This document shows, in pieces, positions 40,263 to 53,394 of a stretch of 64,000 nucleotides of DNA (positions are counted from its first letter, which is position 1; every line of letters starts with the position of its first letter). The position numbers were made by a program, and so were the translations under genes. Origin of the DNA: Serinus canaria. Taxonomy: Eukaryota; Chordata; Aves; Passeriformes; Fringillidae. Below the pieces are notes generated by a model that was not told where the DNA came from, did no database searches, and saw nothing but the letters and a program-made list of their open reading frames with translations. Location: positions 67,645,934 through 67,709,933 of the forward strand of contig NC_066313.1 in the NCBI RefSeq assembly GCF_022539315.1, in the 5' to 3' direction.

Positions 40263-42489
40263 TCAGTTCTTTATAAGGAAAGTAAAGTTTGCTCAGAAAA
40301 GATTACTTTTGGCCAAAACATTTAAAATTAGGCTGGTCTATGAAGATATCTCCCTTAAGAAGGAACATCTATCTTCCTATTTGAGGCAAGTTAGACAAAT
40401 AATGTGTTGTGAGAGTAGTGCAAACAGGGCCTTAGCCTAGGGTATATAAATGTTCTAACCACACATAACTGAAACAGATAGTTCTTCCTTCCTCTGTGTA
40501 ATGAAAAGTTGAAGGTCTGCCAAAAAAAAGTTGAATTGCCAGAAATTCTGTCAATGTGAAGGCATCTTTCCGCCTGTAAATCAACTACACACTTAAATTA
40601 CTTCCTTTCATAATCTATTAAAATGGTTTTGGCACAGTTATTCTTTGTGCAATGTTTATTGCATAATTTCAATTCATTCTTGGTCAACAGTTTTTACTAT
40701 TAAGTCTCAAATGCTGTTGAAGTGGAGTATGCATCTCACTCTGTTTTATTTCTGAGTTACAAAAATGATCTAAGTAAGTATAAATATGTTTTTAAAGTGG
40801 AATATTTAATCCACTAGATTTGTCAGCTATTAGGACATGGTTGGAACAAGATGTTTTAATGCAAAAATGAACTGCTTTCTAAATTAAAATGAACTACTTT
40901 CTACATTATTCTTGATAGTAAGGGTGTGCATGATATCCACTCATCATTATTTCAAGCTATATGAACCTGCAGTTCATCAGGAAATAGTGACTTTTAGTCC
41001 AAAACTGCTGAAACATCAATTCTGAATTCATAAAATGTTCTAGAAGCAATCAAAATCATTATGACTTCTGTTGCTAGGCTCAGGACAAGCCATATGAATA
41101 GAATGGAAGTTATAAAATATTGTAGGACTGTTAAATTCAGCATTTGGAAAGAATAAACTGCTTGCAAAACTCATAAAATGTTTTTGGCAAAATATCTATT
41201 GCACATTACATGAAGCTAGAGCCAGCCAAAAAAACCCTAAATCATTAAGACTACAGGTTATTTTTCTGTACATTTCAAAGGACATTGTAAACAAGAATTG
41301 CCCCTTCCTCCACACCTTTCTATTTAAGATGTAAAATAATGAAAAAAATGGCTTAATACATTTTCAATAATGCTTATAATATATTTCACACAACAATCCC
41401 TGAAAAATAAGAAAATACCCAAAATGAAAAAAAAAAATGAAGCTTGCTGGGCTCTAATGCCCTGAAAAATTTTTTAATCCATCTTCATCAAAACTTGTAC
41501 AGGTAAGGAAATGAAAAGTTCACCATACCCTTCTGAAAATGTAGAAACTATTGACTACTATTGCAATTCAATATTTGCCAGTTTTTGGGACTTACCAATG
41601 GCCACTGCTTTTCAGCCTGCTGATACCCAGTCTTTACTGGTACAAGGGGTGGGTCATTCCCAGATGCAATACTTTTCCCCTAGTTAAAATGGGCCATAAT
41701 TAATAGATAAGAAAAATTATTTATATGCTTAAGTTCCATTCACTGGCCTGATTACAGCAATCTTGAATACTGGTGGAGGAACTGAAGTAAATTAACAGAT
41801 TGTCACTATTGAGGGATGTTACAAATGTCCATTGTTTGCAGCAGTTTCAGCCTGTGTCTCCTTTGTCCTTCTCTGCTGAAGACTAATTTGGACATGTGGG
41901 GCTCTGCTCAGGCTAAAGGTTTCAGCTGCTGGAAAATTCAATCTGTAGAGCAACTGAGCAATATCCCAGAGACACACAGAGACATGGGCATTGTCAGAGA
42001 TGGTCACACACAGGACTCACAGACAGCCATGTCCCATTCTCCCCTTGGGCTGGCAGAAGCAGAAGGTCACTAGTGCAGCACACAGCACTCCCTCCATTCA
42101 AAAGCACATGTACATCCATAGGTTCCCCCAGCACCAACGTGGCACTTCTGCCGACCTGGCACTCACTGTCTGGCCCAACTTGGACATCATTTTTCATTTT
42201 CATATCTATCTAAGCATTAGAAGAGTTTATAATTTTCCACCTTAAAATATTTTTTATATTAATTAAACAAAGTAATGTGGCATATAGACAGAACACTGGC
42301 CCTCATATAAGGGCACTCAATGAGTGCCAGTGTGTTCTAATATATACTACCTTAGAGTGGCTTTCATCTAAAGGAGACCAAGATATGATTTCCTTTGTAC
42401 AAATCTTTGAATATCAGGGAGAAGAAAAATCATTATTTGTAAGAGCCCACAGTAGGAAACATGCCAGAGCTCAGGTTTGGAGAATACTC
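40263..42489. other. Unannotated non-coding stretch
   Basis: Apart from the 22-bp duplication, nothing is recognised. The part 41840-42200 is less AT-rich and has overlapping open frames on both strands without domains. It could be a repeat I do not recognise. Confidence 0.45.
40864..40907 (+). repeat. 22-bp tandem duplication
   Basis: Unit 40864-40885 is repeated at 40886-40907 with two substitutions. The unit reads aaaatgaactgctttctaaa plus two T. Confidence 0.92.
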
Positions 42490-42606
42490 TCAGGAACGTG
42501 GTGTGATTCTTGGGGATGCTCCTGTTCAGGGCCAGGAGTTGGACTCAATGGTCTCTGTGGGTCCCTTCCAAATCAGCATATTCTGTGATTCTGTGATTCT
42601 GTGAAA
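42490..42606 (+). mobile_element. CR1 LINE 3' end with octamer tail
   Basis: Plus-strand CR1 tail: 'cagggccaggagttggactc', 'aatggtctctgtgggtccct', 'tccaaatcagcatattctgt', then three clean copies of the terminal ATTCTGTG octamer at 42582-42605. The clean octamers mark the precise 3' terminus of the element. Confidence 0.93.
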
Positions 42607-42821
42607 CAGGAGATCTTCTCCAGAGGGTGTCCATCACAGAAGACACACAGGACCATGACAGGACATGCCCATGAGGCCAAGGGGTGTGAATGTTTACACA
42701 GATACACCCAGCTGGGTGCCCTGATCAAGTCTGTGGCAATGACTACTACAGCTATTCGCCTGTCAAAGTGGGACAGAAGAAGCTGAGCATCTAAGCTCAA
42801 CCATTATCACAGCTTTAGCTA
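42607..42821. other. Spacer between two CR1 tails
   Basis: About 215 bases, less AT-rich than average, with overlapping frames on both strands. It is not recognised. It could be the degraded 5' part of the following CR1 copy or host DNA. Confidence 0.4.
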
Positions 42822-43020
42822 CCAAAAGGGCTGTCAAACATTGGAACAAACTGCCTGGGGAAATGGTTGAGTCACCATCCCAATGCTATTTAAAAGATAT
42901 GTACCTGTGACACTTCAGGATAATATTTAGTGGTGATGCACTTTTAAATGCTGGGTCAATGACTGAACTCCATGATCTGTAGAGGACTATTCCAACAGAA
43001 AATATTCAGTGAATCTGTGT
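42822..43020 (+). mobile_element. CR1 LINE 3' end (diverged)
   Basis: An older plus-strand CR1 tail. It reads 'gctgtcaaacattggaacaa', 'actgcctggggaaatggttg', 'agtcaccatcccaatg', then 'gacacttcaggataatattt', a decayed 'tgaactccatgatctgtaga' and 'ttccaac', ending in 'gaatctgtgt'. It differs from the tail 200 bases upstream and so is a separate insertion, probably of another subfamily. Confidence 0.85.
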
Positions 43021-46000
43021 AACCATTCCTGAAAAGAAAAAAAATAACAAACAGCCATTTTTAATATAGGAAAGATAATTCATTTAAGGACAAATATTTT
43101 CTGTTTGAGGACCACAAAGTAAAATTTCATAAAAGACTTTTGTTTACTTGATTAGAGTAAATTTAAATCACAAATCACTCTGTAGAGTAGAAAATTACAA
43201 CAAATGCCACATTTATATTTTAGTCAGTCCTGACCCACTCATGCCTGGTTTCCAAACTCTTATTGGGTTCTATGATTTCAGTTAAGGACAAGCAGCAGTG
43301 CAAAAACTGATGTTAATGTACTTACAGTCATATAGCATAGTATACTTTGGACTTATTAGTTTCCAAATACACAATTTCCCTTGGCTGCGAGCTCAGCTTG
43401 TCCCTGCTGTGAACAACTTCAAAAGCAAAAAACTGTGTTTGTGGCTGGACTTACAATCCAAATTGCTACTTTTGGTTCATACATGGGCAGTTAATATCCT
43501 TGGAGTCTCATTCTAAATTAACTAGCATTAAAAAAGGAAAAAAAATCAGATTATAAGGGGAAATATTAATGAGTTTCCTTTTGTAACTGGCTGGATTTCT
43601 CTCTGGAGCTTGGTATGACTAACACGTGCTGGCTGAAAATGGGTTTAAGCTGCGAGAGTTTTATAAAGTATTTTTCTAATTAAACCTGTTAATTTCAGGA
43701 GGGATGAATCCAAAGGTTTGGTTTAGCTCACTAGAGATATACAAATACCATAGTTCTTTCATACACAACTGGTTTCCAACCAGGTTCTTTGTTTGTTCTG
43801 GCCAATGGAATAGTGCCTTGTATCGTACCATGACACTGTGGGTGCTGTAAGAAATTTGATGCTGAAAATTTGTAGAGGTGAAATTTTCCATACAGATCTG
43901 CTGCAAAGTGTATTATGTGGTAGAAAATTTATTTATTTACCTATTTATATGTGGGGAAATTGGTCATATTAGAAATCTTACTATGAGAGTTGGCTTTGTG
44001 CAGATGTGTAAAAGAATTAAATTATGAGGTATGAATGCTTAATCCAAGTCAGTTCAAAACTTGAATGACCATTATGAACTGATTTCTTAATTTTTGGGCC
44101 TTATCCTTGTCTATAGAATATTTATGCTGAGTTATTCCAAATAACAAAAATAGCTGAAGAAAATGGTAAGATAATTATTAAAACACCAGAAAAAAAAAGT
44201 AATATTTTTTAATAAAGTTACTAACTGTTTGCTGAAACTGTGTTTTTCAAGATGTGCCTGAATCAAAGGCAAAAGACAGAGGTTACAATTTGTTTAATGG
44301 CTTAAGTAACGCAGAGTGATATTTTTAAACTCAATTCCTTGAAGTCAAACACAATACATCAATCTATTACAATGCTTATTAGTTTGCTGAAAACTAATAT
44401 GCACTTCTAAGGCTTCCAAAAATATTTGCCTTTGAGAGTATTTGATGTATTAATGCTTTAGAAAAGGTGAGGCATCTGTCCCACAAATTATCACTAAGTG
44501 AAGACTGAAACTCTCAGTGTCTTCAGCAAGACATGAGCAATTTGTGTAATGATCTAATAAACTTTTTTCCTGCCTTGATAAAATTATAACAGAAAAATCT
44601 TTCCTGCTGACATTAACAGATGTTACTGTAGATAGTTTTCTTAAAGGCAGACTGGAGGCAATCATCAAGGAGTAAAATTCCATCTGCCACAAGCAAAGAT
44701 TTACTTTTCCCAGCAAAGGTTGAAAAAGGATGTCGCTGTAAACAAGTTTCATTTTAAAATCTCTATTATTCTTACGTTGTTGAAACTTTTCTTCATCCTG
44801 GTTATCCTCTGTCTTTAACTAAAAAAAAAAATAATTTATATTATTCCTAGAGAACTCCAGCCCAGAAATTCAGTGATGTAGTCTTCTATGCTTCTCTATA
44901 TACTCATATGTCTGTCATAATTTTCATCCTGGAGTCCAACCAGAACAAGCACCTTGAAAACTGTTGGTTAAAACATTTAAAATCTGAATTGATCCATGCT
45001 ATGCATTTTTATCTATCTCTCATATTGGTTTCAGGAGCAAAACAAACAAAAAATCAACCAATATAATCTGCCTATTTAGCAGACACTGGAAAATAACAAA
45101 TGAGTCTACCATAACTCATTTGACAGGTTCTTTGACCAGTGACTGGAACTAATGGGTTCAGTGTTGGAGTTACTCAGCAAGGGTTCCCTTCTATAGGTTT
45201 CAAGGTATAGCAAAAGAGCGTTGACCTTGCCTCAAAATTAATTGTGGACATAGGAGCAGAAATGTGTAAGTAAACATATTTCTTACTCAAAGGAATTGGA
45301 AAGACATTGGTGTGAGGCCTGAGGACATTGCGGGCAATGTTCTTGTAATTTGCAAATAAGGCCTTCAAAATTTCTTTTGATTGTATATGGTATATATTTT
45401 TTGAAAGTGTCAAGCTGAAATTCTTGTTTTCCTATTCACACAAACTAGATTTATTGAACAGGAAAGTACCTGCTTCACCTTTATGTCTAAAACAGACTGG
45501 CTACTGACAAAATTAGATGTTTGGGAAAACTGTTTTCTACAACAGTTTCAATCTGGATGCTGTTTATATTTCAGAGAATATAAATCAAACATGGCTGTCT
45601 TGTAACAAGTATGGCAGTAAAAAAGAAAAAAGCCTGATATTTTCAACAAAATCTAAACCCATTTTCACAGGGGAAGGAAAGTTTTTAAGAGCAGGAACAT
45701 TTTTTCTTTGTGGGAAATTGTACAAGGACAGCTTGTATGAGCAGTTGACAAGGAGTAGAATTTTCTCAGCCATTCCTTTAGGGCAGTGAGAAAGACTTAG
45801 CAGAGAGGTTCTATAGGTTATTTGGTCTTTGGTTTAGACTGTGTAGTGTGGTGTTTTGCATTTTGTTTGTTTGTTTTGTTTTTTGCTGTTGTTTGTTTTT
45901 TAAAATATAATTTCTTTCTATTTTTTCTGATTTTCAATGTGTCAAATCAGCATTGTCTTCTGTTTATTCCTGACCACATCTTAAAGTCTTTCTAGAGGCT

Positions 46001-49000
46001 GGGTAATTCCAGAACTCAGTAATAGGATTTTTTTAATGACTAACTGGCCCAAGAAGTATTAATAATCCCTAATGTAAACAACTACATTGGATTGGTGGAA
46101 AGATGTAAAAGTCTTTAGTCAATGGAGAAAAGTATTTAGGGAAGTGATTGATCTCACCCGAAAATGCACAGCTATTGATGACTAATACAATAAAGTGCAC
46201 TTTATCTCCATTGTTTGTATATAGAACATAGTGAGAAGTGTTCAGAATATACGGTGAAGAGAGTTAAGTGAGACAAGAATCCAAGCCTTCATATCTCACA
46301 CCTTAGTTTATATTCGTTTATATTAGTTTACATACATCACAGGTACAGGTAAATAAAAGCTGTAGGATAGATTATAGCACAGTTAAAATGTATTATCACT
46401 CTACTACTGATGTTTTCGCATAAACTATATTATAAATTATTAAAAACATTTAAAAAATTAAAAAATGTAGGTAAATTAAAATTACCTAAGGATAATTGTC
46501 TGGTGCCATTTAAGATGTCTTGGGATAAAAATTAGGAACAGGTTTTATGTTTCTTGACAATTTAAGCACATGAATTTTAATCTGAATGCTTATGTTCACA
46601 GAATGGGATTCTGCTCTAGAGATGAGGTTCAGCTTGCAAATTGAGCATTTCATTATGCCTCAGCTCTCATTTTACGCAATGGAGATATGGTCAATAGGAC
46701 ATGACATAAAATAGTCAATGGCGTCTGAACAACAGTACATCTTCATAAATTTGGAACTTAAATATATATATTGTAATGTAAGTGTAAAACCCTATATGTG
46801 TTCAACTGCTTTGACAGGCACATTAAAAATGTCACTCTTCTCACAAAACAAAATTAATGCCACTGCCCATACAACTTTTTTCCTTTTAAATTTGTCCTAC
46901 CATATGTGTGTTGCATGTTGGAAAGAGGAACATAAGGTACAGAAGTAATAATGTTGTTGTGTTTGAAGGAGAATTATTGTATTTGGATACCACTTACTCC
47001 TGAGAAAATAATCATGTTCCTTGAGGACAATGGAAATTTAAAAAGTCCAAGTCCTTTATTCATAATGTCACTTTTCTTTTTTTCCTTAAAAGTCTTGTCT
47101 TCCTCTCAAGATGCTTAGAAATTTACTTAATCACAAAGGCTATCTCCAAAAGTGTTGAGCTCTCATTAAGATTCCATATTTGAATTGCTGAAGAAAAATG
47201 AGTCTGCATAAGGAAGGCAGTTCTTTTCATTTCTTCAGCTTGACTGATCTGTCACTCATCCTGAACATCTTGATTTCAATGTAAGACATGAAAAAAGTGC
47301 ACAGTATAGAAATGACTGTCCATATTTTTAACAAATTGAAAGCTAAAAATGTAAATGTAGCATATGCAGCTAAAATTAACAGAGGCTTTCAAATGGAAAA
47401 GAACAGAAAGAAAGAACAGGGAAAGAACAGGGTGCTACACTGGCTGGTAAGTAGACAGACATCTGTAGCAATTCAAATATGTCTAGTTTAAAGTACTAAA
47501 ACACAATCCTCAAAACTCTTATAACACAGATAGTTATACCTCTTAAATTTAAAGGGAATTGAATCTGAAGATTGTTTCTTACTGGTTTTGGATCACTCTC
47601 ATTGTGCTGCCTGCATGGAATTGGTCCTAATTGCATAGAGGTATTCTGATTGTAGGTTTTTTTGGTTTATTTTTTTTAGTATCCTTACTTATATTACATC
47701 AAGGTTTTAAAGCCTATAATCAGATGTCTATAATCTAAATATTAATTGAATGTATAAATGCAGAAACCCCTTTATTTAGTAAGGGGCACTTAATGACTGG
47801 CTTAAGCATTGATAACTCTTTATAAGGGCTGTAACACTTACAGAGTTATTTTTATTTCTTAGAATTTGCTACTACATTTCTCCAGTGTAGCAGATTGCAT
47901 CAAATATTTAAGTCCTGATTTTCACTCAGTTTAAATTAGAAAAAAAATGAATAAATAATTATAGGGAATAGGAAAGACACAGTATAAAAAGACATAAAAA
48001 ATAAGAAGTGGAAACCTTTCCAAAAAGACTATAAAGTTGCTGACAAGCAGAATATGAAATGTGGATTCAATGGGCCAGACTGCTTGTTCTTTAGTGACCT
48101 CTGAAAAAATTAAATGCCAGCAAAATCAGGAATTAAATAGATCTTTGCCCTTGTCTACTGTCCAAATTGACACTCTTATTGATTCTGCTTAGATCTTTCT
48201 GTTTAATGTTCCAATTATCTCCCTTTGCAGCTGCATAAGAAAGATATAAGCTATTTCTACAGTTCTAAATTCATCCACCCAAGGGACTTCCATTTGCTCC
48301 ACATAACTAAACTGATCTTTAGCTGATCCTTCCATTTGTTTTGTCAGCACATTTAGGCTTAAAAATGAAATGTCTTTCTTTAATTCAGTAGTTTATTTTG
48401 TTGAGATGTATTTTATCTGTTCAAATTTTAGGCCACTAAAATTTCAGTGTATGTGCTTAAACAAGTTAGATTAGGCTTACATTGTAGACAGAAATGAATG
48501 TGTTCAAAGGGTAGATCATTTGACCTAGCTAATAACTCACATGGAGAGGTCTGTCTACATGTGCAATTTTATTGATATTGATCACCCTGCTCAGGATTAG
48601 ATATTTTAGATCCCTAAAGACAGTATGGCAAGACATTAGACCTTTATCTATTTGTTTATTCATTTGTTTGTTTGCTGTGTTGCATTTAAAAGCCATGGTG
48701 TTTACATTCTTCAGAAGAGATATATGAATAATCTAACATTTGAAAAGAGATCATAGAAACTTATTATTTATATATATGGGTTTGGGTTTGTTTTTTTGTG
48801 GGTTTTTTTTGTGGGTTTGTGGTTTTTTTTTTGGTTTTTTTTTTTTTTTTTTGCCTTTGCTCCTTTTGGATGGTTTTTCCCTCCTAGCCCTTGGAGACAT
48901 TCTTTTTACCTTTCCTTTTTCCCTTAAACTGTTTTAGCTAGGTTCAGATACAATCAAGTTGGCTTTCTCTACCATAATGCTTTGGAGGCAATTTCCTCCT

Positions 49001-49744
49001 CATTTTAAATTTGTCACTGGGGGAACCTTTTTCTTTCTCTCAGCCAAACAGATGGTTTATATTTTCATTTTTTATTTTTTCAATGCTTTCCCTAAAAAGG
49101 TCAAGATCATCTTCGGAAAAGTGAAGTTCTGAATTTTCTTCCACTCTCTAAAAATAAAAGCATATAAATTTTTAAAGTCCTACAGTTTGTTTCTTTTTCG
49201 TCTCAAATGTAACTACTCATAGATGACTTTGGCCTCTGTCATTGTAATACCTGAAATTCTATGAGCCACTAATGAGATTATCCTCTGACCTTCCATGTGA
49301 AAATTCTTGGACAGCTTTGAAAGGAAAGAGTAGATTTTGGACTGATTAAGATTAAAATTTATCTTGAATTCAGGGAAGAAAGCACAAGGTAGATTAAAAG
49401 ACTTTCTCCAAATTTCACTGAAGGTTTAATCATACGAGCCAATAATAATAGCCTAACAATTTATAGCGTAGAAATATGAATGTATACAGCTGTCCCATTT
49501 CCCTTGCAGAACATGCTGATTTACTCCTAAAGTGAAATACTTGATGACCATACAAAATTGTAGTATTTTGCATTTAAGATAAACATGCATGAGTATGCAT
49601 GTGTACTGACAGTTACATGTCTGCCAATGTTCTGTAATTTTTTGCTGTTCAAAAGTGAGTTTTAGTATCATCATCTGTCTTTTCTCAATCAATTGAAGAG
49701 CAATGTTAGTATCAGAATTTTTTATTGGTCTACCATATAGAACA
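43021..49744. other. Unannotated non-coding stretch
   Basis: No gene is recognised over 6.7 kb. It contains T/G-rich tracts at 45850-45903 and 48775-48856. Open frames such as 44450-44752 (minus) and 45517-45789 (plus) show no domain. The sequence is very AT-rich near 46400-46490. Confidence 0.5.
48775..48856 (+). repeat. T/G-rich low-complexity tract
   Basis: About 80 bases of T-runs broken by GGG and GG steps, ending in a 16-base or longer T-run before 'gcctttgctcc'. It generates a false F/G/W-rich open frame at 48740-48937. Confidence 0.9.
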
Positions 49745-49970
49745 ATAGGAAATAATGTCAAATTGTTCCAGGAGAAGTTTAGACTGGGTGTTAGGAAAAA
49801 TTTCTTCACTGAAAGGGTTGTCAAACATTGAAACCAGCAGCCAGGGGAAGTGGTTGGGTTTCCATCCCAGAGGTTCCATGAGTACATGTGGTACTTAGGG
49901 ACTTGGCATTGCTGGGTTGGACTCCAGGATCTTATAGGTCCATACCAACCTAATGATTCTGTGATCCTAC
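49745..49970 (+). mobile_element. CR1 LINE 3' end
   Basis: Plus-strand CR1: 'aattgttccaggagaagttt', 'agactgggtgttaggaaaaa', 'tttcttcactgaaagggttg', 'tcaaacattgaaaccagcag', 'aagtggttgggtttccatcc', 'gggttggactccaggatctt' and 'accaacctaatgattctgtg'. The copy is 5'-truncated close to the end of ORF2. The 144-codon minus-strand frame 49453-49887 partly runs through it and is not a gene. Confidence 0.93.
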
Positions 49971-52545
49971 AGTTCCATTCATCTGGTTAATCACACTGCA
50001 TTTTAGGAATTTGTGTCTTCTCCTCAGATGAGATCCAGCCACTGTTCCAAGCAAGAATAGAGGAGCATCAGCCTTTGCTTAAGAGCTTCAGACTTGTGCC
50101 AGCTGGACAACTGTAGGTCCTCTAAATTTTGTTTTCTGTGTATTCTGTATTCCACCCAACCATCTCTAACTGAACTAGGTTGTTCTTACTGAATGTTCCT
50201 TCCTACTGAAGGTTTCTGTTCCTGAAGTTCCTGAGCTATTATTTTTACATTCAGGCACTGAAATGTCTTTCTTGAAAATCTGCTGAAGTGCACTATTCTT
50301 TAGTGTATAAGTCTGACTTGGTAAATGCATAAAAGAGCTTTGCTTCTGGATTTGTAATTACACCAGCCGGAATCCAGTGCTGGAGATTGTTTGCTCACTG
50401 ACCCCAGTGCATTAAGCTCTTTCAATGTTGTTTCCTCCTCAATTATGGCATTTTCCATTTTCATGTTCTTATTTCCATTAGCCCCTTGACTTCGCCTCCA
50501 TGAACTACATCATTCGTAGTTACTGAAATCTGCGTCAAAGGTTTTTTTTGGCAGTATCTAAATTAACTTTAATCTTTGCCCCTATACTTGCTGAATTACC
50601 ACACCACTTCCTCTTTCTTTGTTCTCTTTTTTATTTTTGTGGCTAAAAATCTTTTTACTGTTTGTTTTAATTTCCTCTGCAAGGTCCAGCTCAGCTTGAT
50701 AGTTGGCAAGTCTTACTTTTCTCCTACATATTCTGACCTTCAAGACATATCTTTCTATTTAGTCAGTCTGTTCTTGCTTTTCCACATAAACTCCCAGCTT
50801 ACTCCAGTAAATGCTTTTTTTTTGCACTGATGTGATCAAGGTCAAAAATGGGTAAATGGATATCTATTTTCAGCAATAAAGCATTGGCCCACATCTCAAC
50901 AGCTGCAAAGAAACATCACAGAGAAGACTTTATTCACTCCTTGGTTACTAAATGATTCTCAGCATGAATGAATAGTTATCTAGTTAGGTCTTGTACCTTT
51001 TCCTCTCAAACATTTTCTCTCTACTTGTAGTACAAGTATTGGCTTTCAATCTGTGATTTAAAGTAGCTCTGAGATTCTTTTTCAGAAAAGATTTTAAACT
51101 TTACAAACCCAGTCAACTGTCACTTACTTCCTGATTTTTTTAAGAATTTTCTTATTAAAATAGAAATTGTTAAAAACTTTATTTGCTTTTATTTTTCATC
51201 ATAGTATAACTTTATCATAATCTGATCATCATCACTTAATTCAGGATATTTTTTCTTTTTCCAGTTGTATGTGTTCTTTTTCTATGTCCTGCTTGTGAAG
51301 ATGTCATTGTTTTTCATGGCTCCGTTTTGTAAAAATATCCAACAATTTTTGTTGGAATATGGTCTTCAATCAATATGTATGGTATAGCAACATTATATTA
51401 ATCTTGATAGCATTAATTAATAAGAAATTAATTAGATTAATTTCTAATTAATAATGATTAATTATGATTATTAATAAGAAATTTATCCAAATATGACCCT
51501 GTTTTTTCAGAATAAATTAAGACACCCCTTTCTAGAACTTCTTAGTACCTTTCTAAAGTATTTCTACTCTATGTTGTTAAGATTTCCTCTTCCCTCCATA
51601 TTTGTATTCATAAGAGAAAAAAGAAAATATTTCCATGTTGTTCACTTCTCTAAGAAATCCTTAACAAGATGTTTGACTAGATAATCTCTCTGAGAATTTA
51701 TTCACACGTTCCTTCATCCCATCAGCATGATTTTTATCGTTTCTATCTTTGAAAAACTTACCTTTGAAAAGCTACCTCCCAATAAGGACAATACATAACA
51801 AGTACACAACACTCACTTTCCTTCAGGTCCTCCTGCCCATCCTACTCACCCCTTTCTTACAATGGAGAAACCCCTGGAATCCTTGTTCTTTCAGCAATCC
51901 ATGTGCACTGATTTCTTCTGCAAAGATTTAAAAATCAATTAATCTAGAATCCAGGTCATATTCCCTTTGAGATCTTGCATTTTATGGATTCCTGACCATT
52001 CACTTTCCAGAAATTTACTTGTGCAAAATATGAATTATTTCTTTCCAGCTCTTACAGAATTGTTGTTTACTTAAGAAGCAGAAGGGCATGAAAAACATAT
52101 AACTCTAAGCCCCAAAACAATAGTATTTTTATTCCTTCCTCCTCCTGCCATCTCCTTTCAAATTCAGAATCATTCTCTCTATGGTATTTAAAATCTAGAA
52201 ATAATGCTACAAAAACTTAAGTCAACTAAGAATTTAAGTTCTGAAGCAGAACATAACCTTGCAGTAGCCTGTCAAAGTTCTATTCTTATTCAAAGTAGTG
52301 GGTTTTTTGTCATAAAAATGTGAAAAAGAAGAGGAAATAAAACTTAGACTCTATACCTAATTTAACAAGTTACATGTTAGTCTTCACTCAGCAGAACTGA
52401 TGTGACACAGACATTATTTGATGATTTATCTAATAGCCTGAAAATCCCACTAAAAAGAGCTCATATCAAAAGTGATGAAAGAAAATGTTCAAAATGTCAG
52501 CTTTAAAGTGACCCCTGTTGTTTGTGTCTTTCTTAATCAGAGGAT
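49971..52545. other. Unannotated non-coding stretch
   Basis: No gene is recognised. The plus strand is mildly pyrimidine-biased from about 50560 to 51900. An AT-only inverted-repeat cluster lies near 51417-51484. Confidence 0.5.
51417..51484 (+). repeat. AT-rich direct and inverted repeat cluster
   Basis: A 13-bp direct repeat 'ttaataagaaatt' begins at 51417 and 51471. Between its copies are two small inverted repeats: 10-bp arms 51423-51432 and 51436-51445 with a 3-base loop, and 9-bp arms 51447-51455 and 51467-51475. Built almost only of A and T, it may extrude cruciforms but may also be chance in this composition. Confidence 0.8.
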
Positions 52546-52599
52546 TAGTATGATGCAAATGGATACATTTTTTAGCATGATGCAAATAGATAATTTTTT
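52546..52599 (+). repeat. 27-bp duplication carrying two ATGCAAAT octamers
   Basis: Unit 52546-52572 is followed directly by a similar unit 52573-52599, with a few differences. Each holds a perfect ATGCAAAT octamer (52553-52560 and 52580-52587), the consensus bound by POU/Oct factors. That the site is functional is inference only. Confidence 0.85.
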
Positions 52600-53351
52600 C
52601 AGTGAATGAACTGTCTGCAAATTCATTTATGGAACCCTTTAGCAAATTTCAAAACATGTGATTTATATTTAAAGTGACATTACTTAAAAATTAATCTTTA
52701 ATTCCATTTCTTTTGTTGTTTTTAGTTCTACAAGTGACATCTAGGATGGTTTTGTATATCCTGATTTTAAGACGAAAATTCTTTGACAATTTTGCAGCAC
52801 TTCTTTGCAGTAAAGAATTCTCTGCAGCTCCTCCTGTGAGCAGAGAGCTTGAGTAGATGGTCTCCACTCAGCCTTGCGGTGAGTACTTAGTTACCCCATT
52901 AGGGATGGGTAGGTCAGAGCAGGTCAAGTGCACTGTGAACCACACTGATCTCTGGTATAACTGCACATAGGAACTGTACAGAAAACCTCACTTTCCTGTG
53001 TACTGTCAGGACCTGGGAAAAGTTGCTGAGGTATATTTGTCATCCTTTTTTTCATTCCAGTAGATCCCCTGGGCTACTTTACTGTGTCACATAAGAACAC
53101 AACAGTCTGGCCTTGGATGAGTCCTAGATTTATGCCTAAAAGGATTTTATACACACACCCATGCATCTGCATGTCTGCTCACATAAAGACTTACAGTAAA
53201 ATTATTGCTATAATTAAATTTATAGGAAAACTACCACAATGCTGCAAAATAATTTTTTTAAAATAACTTCTGTTTATGTGCATGTGGTATCAACATAGAA
53301 GTAATGGAAGAAAGAAGTCTTAAAGAATTGGAGGACAGAGCTGTATATACA
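52600..53351. other. Unannotated non-coding stretch
   Basis: Nothing is recognised. A donor-like 'gcggtgagta' occurs at 52877-52886, but the preceding sequence (52790-52876) has no clear reading frame. A non-coding exon cannot be excluded. Confidence 0.5.
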
Positions 53352-53353
53352 TA

Positions 53354-53386
<33 letters not shown>

Positions 53387-53394
53387 GTATATAC
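53352..53394 (+). repeat. (CT)n(AT)n compound microsatellite
   Basis: About eight CT units followed by about eight AT units, then 'gtatataca'. It is flanked by 'gtatatacat' on the left, so the whole is a compound dinucleotide repeat likely to vary in length. Confidence 0.95.

Noticed and set aside
49453..49887. 144-codon minus-strand frame
   Set aside because: Its first part runs antisense through a CR1 3' end; the rest shows no domain or conservation signal visible here.
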